From: Micavibrio_C sp964577255 | Lineage (GTDB): Bacteria > Pseudomonadota > Alphaproteobacteria > Micavibrionales > Micavibrionaceae | Assembly: GCA_964577255.1 (NCBI GenBank) | Contig: CAZNYM010000032.1 | Span: 1 to 19,365, forward strand | Reading direction: 5' to 3' | Length of the DNA stretch: 19,365 bases | In this document: positions 15,689 through 19,365 of the stretch, in pieces | How the letters are laid out: the number at the start of each line of letters is the position of its first letter | How positions within the stretch are numbered: the stretch's first letter is position 1 | Translations under genes and position numbers: made by a program | The notes under the pieces: generated by a model | The model's input: the letters and a program-made list of their open reading frames with translations, nothing else | What the model was told of the DNA's origin: nothing | The model's database searches: none

Positions 15689-16438
15689 ATGGCCGACCCG
15701 ATACACCAGTTTGTGATCGAGCCGATCATCCCCCTCCATGTCGGGTCGTTCGACCTTTCTTTCACCAATTCCTCGCTGTGGATGATGATCGGGGTGCTGA
15801 TCTCCGGCACCGTGCTCACCCTGGCCTCGAGCCGCGCCGCCATGGTGCCCGGCCGCCTGCAGGTGATGGGCGAGATGCTTTACCAGTTCATCGCCAACAT
15901 GATCCGCGAGAATATCGGCACCGCCGGCATGAAGTACTTTCCGCTGGTCTTCACCCTGTTCATGGTCGTGCTGATGGGCAACCTTCTCGGTATGATCCCC
16001 TACTCCTTCACCTACACAAGCCACATCATCGTCACAGGCGCGCTGGCACTAATGATCTTTTTCATGGTGCTGATCCTGGGCATCGTCAGGCACGGCACGC
16101 ATTTCTTCAGCCTGTTCGTGCCGCCGGGAGTGCCGGCGTGGCTGTTCCCGCTGATCATCCCGATCGAGATCATTTCTTTCCTCGTGCGTCCCGTCACCCT
16201 GTCCGTGCGTCTGTTCGCCAACATGATGGCCGGGCACCTGATGCTCAAGGTATTCGCCGGGTTCAGCGTGTCGATGCTGGCGGCCTTCGGCGTGGTCGGG
16301 CTCGTCCCCGGTCTGGTGCCGATGGGGTTCAACGTCATCCTGATCGGGTTCGAATTCCTGATCGCCATGCTCCATGCGTATGTTTTCACCGTACTTTCCT
16401 GCATCTACCTGAAAGACACGGTCGAACTGGCTCACTAA
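15689..16438 (+). CDS. atpB: F0 ATP synthase subunit a
   Basis: Forms the proton half-channels beside the c-ring. It has 249 residues and several hydrophobic helices (about 30-48, 84-104, 113-133, 150-166, and a long hairpin at 185-240). The essential arginine is Arg174 in LSVRLFANMMAGH, equivalent to E. coli Arg210. MGNLLGMIPYSFT is a family signature. AAGGA lies about 10 nt before the ATG. It starts 18 nt after atpI. Confidence 0.97.
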   Translation: MADPIHQFVIEPIIPLHVGSFDLSFTNSSLWMMIGVLISGTVLTLASSRAAMVPGRLQVMGEMLYQFIANMIRENIGTAGMKYFPLVFTLFMVVLMGNLLGMIPYSFTYTSHIIVTGALALMIFFMVLILGIVRHGTHFFSLFVPPGVPAWLFPLIIPIEIISFLVRPVTLSVRLFANMMAGHLMLKVFAGFSVSMLAAFGVVGLVPGLVPMGFNVILIGFEFLIAMLHAYVFTVLSCIYLKDTVELAH

Positions 16439-16472
16439 ACTTTTAACACTCGAAAGAAGAAGGAAACTAAAA

Positions 16473-16697
16473 ATGGAACTTGAAGCCGCAAAACTGATCG
16501 CCGCCGCCATCGCCCTCATGCCGATTATCGGCGTGGGTATCGGCCTCGGCCTGATTTTCTCGTCCTACAACGAAGCCGTGGGCCGCAACCCGGGCGCGCT
16601 TGAGATCCTGGACAAGAAGTTCTTCCTGACCTTCGCCCTGACCGAAGCGTTGGCGATTTTCGCACTCGTCATCTCCCTTGTGATCCTGTTCGGTTAA
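16473..16697 (+). CDS. atpE: F0 ATP synthase subunit c
   Basis: The c-ring proteolipid, 74 residues, two membrane helices. The first helix carries the glycine series GVGIGLG (Gly20-26). The polar loop is Arg38-Asn39-Pro40. The proton-carrying carboxylate is Glu58 in ALTEALAIF on the second helix. A strong AAGGA site precedes the ATG. No sodium-type Gln/Ser signature is obvious, so it is probably proton-coupled. Confidence 0.97.
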   Translation: MELEAAKLIAAAIALMPIIGVGIGLGLIFSSYNEAVGRNPGALEILDKKFFLTFALTEALAIFALVISLVILFG

Positions 16698-16702
16698 GAC
16701 GG

Positions 16703-17308
16703 ATGGGCATGAAGGGTCGTTTCCTGATTACAGGCCTGCTGGCCGCGGCGCTTTCCGCCGGGGCCGCGCACGCCGCCGAGGATGCGCACCACGCCGAAGC
16801 TTCGGCGGGCCTGCCGCAGTTCGATCCTTCCACTTTCACCAGCCAAGTTTTCTGGCTGGCTATCGCCTTCGCGCTTTCCTACCTCATCTTCTCGAAGAAG
16901 GTACTGCCCGCTATCGGCGCGGTGCTGCAGACCCGCAGCCAGACGATCGAGGACGCGGTGCGCCGCGCCCAGGATCTGCGTACCCAGGTCGAAAGCATGA
17001 AAACCTCCTATGAATCCGGTTTGGTCGCTGCCCGCAGCGGTGCCACCCGGCTGATGGAGGAAACCCAGGCCGGAATCAAGCAGCGCAGCGAGCAGGCGCT
17101 TCGCGACTTCCAGCAGCGCAGTGAGCGCGATATTGCCGCCCTGGAAACCCAGATCGCGGCCGAAAAGACCAAGGTGATGGCTGAAATGGCGCCCATCGTC
17201 GCCGAGATCGCGCGCACGGCCGCCGGCACCATCGTCGGCGTGACGGCGGATGCCGCCCAGGCCCGTAACGTCGTCGACGCGCTTAACCGCCGACAGGAGG
17301 CCGCCTGA
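16703..17308 (+). CDS. atpF': F0 ATP synthase subunit b' with signal-peptide-like N-terminus
   Basis: One half of the b/b' peripheral stalk heterodimer found in phototrophs and alphaproteobacteria. It has 201 residues. The family core begins at about residue 37 with LPQFDPSTFTSQVFWLAI, has one membrane helix (about 46-64) and then a long coiled coil to the end. In front lies an extra segment (1-36) that reads as a Sec signal peptide: Met-Lys-Gly-Arg, a hydrophobic stretch and AHA|AED, followed by a His/Glu-rich linker. Two closely spaced ATGs (16703 and 16709) are possible; neither has a strong ribosome site. The gene lies 5 nt after atpE, and its stop overlaps the atpF start by one base. Confidence 0.93.
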   Translation: MGMKGRFLITGLLAAALSAGAAHAAEDAHHAEASAGLPQFDPSTFTSQVFWLAIAFALSYLIFSKKVLPAIGAVLQTRSQTIEDAVRRAQDLRTQVESMKTSYESGLVAARSGATRLMEETQAGIKQRSEQALRDFQQRSERDIAALETQIAAEKTKVMAEMAPIVAEIARTAAGTIVGVTADAAQARNVVDALNRRQEAA

Positions 17309-17802
17309 TGCTCGACGCTCTCCAGCACGACGCCACCTTGTGGGTTCTGATCTCGTTCCTTATTTTCATGGGACTGGCCTGGAAACTCGCGCGCAAGCCG
17401 CTTCTAGGCAAGCTCGACGCCCGGATCGCGGAAATCCGCCGCGAACTCGCCAGCGCCGCCGAACTGAAGCAGGAGGCCGAAGGCCTGATCGCCGAATACG
17501 GCCGCAAGCAGCAGGAAGCCGAGCAGGAGGCGCAGCGCATCGTCGAAGCCGCCCGTGAGCAGGCCGCTATGATCCGTGCCCAGGCAGAGAAGGACGCTGA
17601 CGAGCTTATGGCCCGTAAGGAAGCGCAGTTGAGTGAGAAAATGACCCGCATCGGCGATTCCGCGCGCCAGGAAATCCGCGACTATGCCGCCGATCTGGCC
17701 GTGAAAGCCACCGCCGAAATCATCACCCGCACGCTCGACGACAAGGCGCGGGCGCGCCTCGCCGACGAATCGATCAAAAAGGTTGCTTCCGGCCTGCGCT
17801 GA
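17308..17802 (+). CDS. atpF: F0 ATP synthase subunit b
   Basis: The second stalk subunit, pairing with b'. It has 164 residues. One N-terminal membrane helix (about 10-26) is followed by RKPLLGKLDARIAEI, the typical start of the b dimerisation coiled coil, which continues with heavy Ala/Glu/Arg/Gln content to the C-terminus. The ATG overlaps the b' stop (TGATG). It is the last F0 gene; the F1 genes are not in this window, as is usual for alphaproteobacteria with split F0/F1 operons. Confidence 0.95.
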   Translation: MLDALQHDATLWVLISFLIFMGLAWKLARKPLLGKLDARIAEIRRELASAAELKQEAEGLIAEYGRKQQEAEQEAQRIVEAAREQAAMIRAQAEKDADELMARKEAQLSEKMTRIGDSARQEIRDYAADLAVKATAEIITRTLDDKARARLADESIKKVASGLR

Positions 17803-17813
17803 TCTTCTGTAGC

Positions 17814-18452
17814 ATGGGGCCGATGTCTCTGTTCCCGCCGCCGAAAAAAAACGCCGCTTCCGCCTGGGCCGGGCGGCGCGTGGGTCTGTTCGGCGGCTCG
17901 TTCAACCCGCCGCACGATGGGCATCTGCTGGTGGCGCGCCGCGCCCTTGCGGGTCTATGCCTTGATTGCGTGTGGTGGCTGGTGTCGCCGCACAATCCCC
18001 TGAAAGATCCCGGCACTCTGCTGCCCTTTGCCGAAAGGATGGATCTTTGCCGGGCGCTGACGGCCGGCCATCCGCGCATGCTGGTCAGTGGCATCGAGGA
18101 GCAATACGGCCTCGGAACAACCTACAACTCCCTGCGCTTCCTGCGCGAAAATTTTCCCCGCACGAACTTTGTTTTCCTCGCGGGCCTCGACAACGCCCTG
18201 TCCTTCCATCGCTGGCACCGCTGGCGGGATATCCTGCAATTGACGGCATTGGCCTATGTCATCCGCCCGCCGGTCGCAGAACTGGCGCGCCGCACGCCCT
18301 TGCGGCGGCAGGCCGGGCCGGATTTCACGCCGATTCGCGCAGCCTCACGGGTATTGCTCGCACCCGGCAGGGTTTACGGGCTGCTGGAGGGTCCAGTCCA
18401 GGATTTAGCCTCTTCTGAAATAAGAAATCTTAATAATAACAGTATGTTATAA
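17814..18452 (+). CDS. nadD: Nicotinate-nucleotide adenylyltransferase
   Basis: Joins ATP and nicotinate mononucleotide to form deamido-NAD in NAD synthesis. It has 212 residues from the ATG at 17814; a second ATG at 17823 is also possible and neither has a clear ribosome site. The nucleotidyltransferase motif GGSFNPPHDGH lies at 27-37. FLAGLDNALSFHRWHRW (about 121-137) is the substrate-binding segment. The late SSxxxR-type motif is SSEIRN at 200-205. It begins 11 nt after atpF, so it is probably read from the accA-atp unit. Odd: the last residues (NLNNNSML) are encoded by extremely AT-rich DNA, and the usual final helix seems short. Confidence 0.94.
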   Translation: MGPMSLFPPPKKNAASAWAGRRVGLFGGSFNPPHDGHLLVARRALAGLCLDCVWWLVSPHNPLKDPGTLLPFAERMDLCRALTAGHPRMLVSGIEEQYGLGTTYNSLRFLRENFPRTNFVFLAGLDNALSFHRWHRWRDILQLTALAYVIRPPVAELARRTPLRRQAGPDFTPIRAASRVLLAPGRVYGLLEGPVQDLASSEIRNLNNNSML

Positions 18453-18496
18453 TTTATATTTAATGTTTTACTTTAAAATTTGAGAAAGACGGGAAT

Positions 18497-18525
18497 TTGC
18501 AGCCCCCTCCCATCTGGCCTATAAT
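18497..18525 (+). promoter_or_regulatory. Strong promoter candidate in the nadD-rsfS gap
   Basis: A perfect TATAAT (18520-18525) lies 17 nt after TTGCAG (18497-18502). Just upstream (about 18421-18488) is DNA with only 7 G/C in 60 bases for 18421-18480, placed where an UP element would act. It predicts a start near 18532. The -35 is weak apart from its TTG. Confidence 0.6.
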
Positions 18526-18531
18526 GGAGAT

Positions 18532-18659
18532 GTAGGGCTTTGATGGCCTCAAACGAAAGGAAATGCCCCAGTTTGCCTGACAAATACGGGAATATTTCTT
18601 GGGAAGGATTCTCAGGCCTGAAGAATGGCGCTCCCGCCTTGTGGCGAGGGGCGTTTTTT
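18532..18659 (+). ncRNA. Candidate small RNA or regulatory leader upstream of rsfS
   Basis: A transcript of about 128 nt is predicted from the promoter at 18497-18525 to the terminator at 18629-18659. Visible structure: TTTGA/TCAAA (18539-18543 with 18549-18553), which competes with CAAAC/GTTTG (18550-18554 with 18571-18575); AAATA/TATTT (18582-18586 with 18593-18597); and ATTCT/AGAAT (18608-18612 with 18622-18626) with a GGCC loop that could pair with the GGCC in the first loop. I could not match it to 6S RNA, SRP RNA or any riboswitch family I know. A 54-codon ORF (18543-18707) also reads through it. It could be a free small RNA, an attenuator leader for rsfS, or a small gene. Confidence 0.4.
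18629..18659 (+). terminator. Intrinsic terminator upstream of rsfS
   Basis: The stem CGCTCCCGCC (18629-18638) pairs with GGCGAGGGGCG (18643-18653) through 10 pairs, with one G-U and one bulged A and a 4-nt loop. TTTTTT follows at 18654-18659. It lies after the predicted leader and before rsfS, so it would end a small RNA or act as an attenuator. Confidence 0.75.
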
Positions 18660-18686
18660 ATTATGGTATCAGGAACTGCAACAAAC

Positions 18687-18691
18687 AGGAG
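18687..18691 (+). promoter_or_regulatory. Shine-Dalgarno that points to a non-standard rsfS start
   Basis: AGGAG lies 9 nt before an in-frame ATT (18701) and 12 nt before an in-frame CTG (18704). No ATG, GTG or TTG is in frame between this site and the conserved protein. Confidence 0.5.
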
Positions 18692-18700
18692 ATTGTCGCC

Positions 18701-19105
18701 ATTCTGACCGTAACCGCTCAGGGTTCGCCCTGCTCCCCCGAAGCTATCCGGGACCTCATCGCCCAGTCGCTCGATGCCGACAAGGCTCAGAACATCAACA
18801 CCATAGATCTGCGCGGCCAGACCGATATCGCCGATTACATCATCGTCGCGAGCGGCACATCATCGCGCCAGGTCGGGGCCCTCGCCCAAAAAATTCAGGA
18901 GCGGCTCAAGGCCCGCGGCCTGCGCGAAGCCCGGATCGAGGGTAGCGACCAGTGCAACTGGGTGATCGTCGACGCGGGCGATGTCATCGTCCATATCTTC
19001 AAGCCTGAAGTGCGAGAATTCTACAACATTGAAAAAATGTGGCACGATCCTGAAGCGGCCGAGCAGGCCGCCACCCGTAAAAAACCCCGCAGCCGCCCCC
19101 ACTGA
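18701..19105 (+). CDS. rsfS: Ribosomal silencing factor RsfS, start codon uncertain
   Basis: Binds uL14 on the 50S subunit and blocks joining with 30S, slowing translation in starvation. About 134 residues from the ATT at 18701. The DUF143/RsfS core is clear: EAIRDLIAQSLDADKAQNI, then TDIADYIIVASGTSSRQV, NWVIVDAGDVIVHIFKPEVR and FYNIEKMW. The start is a problem. The in-frame TTG (18599) and GTG (18641) lie upstream of or inside the terminator and have no good ribosome site. AGGAG at 18687 best fits ATT 18701 or CTG 18704. The CTG overlaps the stop of a 54-codon upstream ORF as CTGA. The family call is secure; the 5' end is not. The nadD-rsfS-rlmH order is common in bacteria. Confidence 0.9.
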   Translation: MLTVTAQGSPCSPEAIRDLIAQSLDADKAQNINTIDLRGQTDIADYIIVASGTSSRQVGALAQKIQERLKARGLREARIEGSDQCNWVIVDAGDVIVHIFKPEVREFYNIEKMWHDPEAAEQAATRKKPRSRPH

Positions 19106-19140
19106 TTAGGGCTTCCTGCCGCCGGCAAACGGCTCTAATC
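19104..19140 (+). repeat. Hairpin between rsfS and rlmH
   Basis: GATTAGGGC (19104-19112) pairs with GCTCTAATC (19132-19140), 9 pairs with one G-U, and encloses a second hairpin TGCC/GGCA. It starts within the rsfS stop codon and ends 8 nt before the rlmH ATG. There is no T-run, so it is more likely an mRNA structure controlling or stabilising rlmH than a terminator. Confidence 0.5.
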
Positions 19141-19148
19141 TGCCGCTC

Positions 19149-19365
19149 ATGCGTCTGCGGATCATCGCCCCCGGCTCCCTGAAAAAGGGGCCCCTGCTCG
19201 ATCTCTGGAACGATTATGCGAAACGCATGGTCTGGAGCCTCGACATCGTCGAGATCAATGCCCGCACCACCGCCGATGAACACGCGCAGATTGCCGCCAA
19301 AATCAAACCCGGCATCCCTCTTCTCGCCCTGGACGAACGCGGCCAGGACCTGAGCAGCCCGGCTC
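19149..19365 (+). CDS. rlmH: 23S rRNA pseudouridine-1915 N3-methyltransferase RlmH, 5' part only
   Basis: A SPOUT-family enzyme that methylates pseudouridine 1915 in helix 69 of 23S rRNA. The window holds 72 codons of about 150-160. The N-terminus MRLRIIAPGSLKKGPLLDLW and the segment IPLLALDERGQDLSS match the family; in the full protein LDERG precedes the SPOUT knot. It lies 43 nt after rsfS, with which it is paired in many bacteria. The ATG at 19149 has only a weak ribosome site. It is truncated by the window edge. Confidence 0.9.
   Translation, partial: MRLRIIAPGSLKKGPLLDLWNDYAKRMVWSLDIVEINARTTADEHAQIAAKIKPGIPLLALDERGQDLSSPA

Noticed and set aside
18532..18659. Identification of the leader as 6S RNA, because GGCGCTCC also occurs in E. 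coli 6S RNA
   Set aside because: The matching bases are part of the terminator stem here, the transcript is too short, and there is no long closing stem joining the 5' and 3' ends.
18599..18700. TTG (18599) or GTG (18641) as rsfS start
   Set aside because: Both lie upstream of or inside the intrinsic terminator, lack a ribosome site, and would add residues not typical of RsfS.

Overview
The window looks like chromosomal housekeeping DNA from a GC-rich alphaproteobacterium. Every recognisable protein is of alphaproteobacterial type. So is the gene order: secA divergent from a parvulin-type isomerase, aroK-aroB divergent from a secreted protein plus xerD-accA, a stand-alone F0 ATP synthase cluster with both b' and b subunits, and nadD-rsfS-rlmH. 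I see no transposase, phage gene, CRISPR array, tRNA or rRNA.

Layout. Positions 1-5136 are read leftwards: a membrane-anchored peptidyl-prolyl isomerase, a hairpin, then mutT, a methyltransferase, a chorismate mutase with a degenerate prephenate-dehydratase-like tail, tyrC, and alanine dehydrogenase (cut by the left edge). secA runs rightwards at 5323-8049 from a good sigma70-type promoter and ends tail-to-tail, overlapping by 4 nt, with a CNNM/CorC-like membrane protein. That protein is the last gene of a leftward aroK-aroB-CNNM unit (11062-8046). Divergent from aroK is a secreted protein of unknown function (11212-13281), then xerD and a textbook terminator. Next comes one tight rightward run: accA, atpI, atpB, atpE, atpF', atpF, nadD (14385-18452). 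After a very AT-rich gap with a strong-looking promoter and an intrinsic terminator come rsfS and the start of rlmH (cut by the right edge).

How the genes fit together. aroK, aroB, the chorismate mutase and tyrC belong to the shikimate-to-tyrosine pathway. The isomerase and SecA serve protein export. accA, the F0 subunits and nadD cover the first step of fatty-acid synthesis, membrane energy conversion and NAD synthesis. rsfS and rlmH act on the large ribosomal subunit.

Most unusual points: (1) the nadD-rsfS gap (18453-18700) looks like a separate transcription unit of about 128 nt with an A/T-rich upstream element, a perfect TATAAT, mutually exclusive hairpins and an intrinsic terminator, followed by an rsfS that seems to lack an ATG/GTG/TTG start downstream of it; (2) alanine dehydrogenase has Cys at position 15, where the family has a substrate-binding Arg; (3) the accA promoter candidate lies inside the xerD terminator; (4) an AT-rich island sits within an otherwise GC-rich gene of unknown function; (5) the ATP synthase b' subunit carries an N-terminal signal-peptide-like extension. 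All calls come from reading the sequence; no database search was run.
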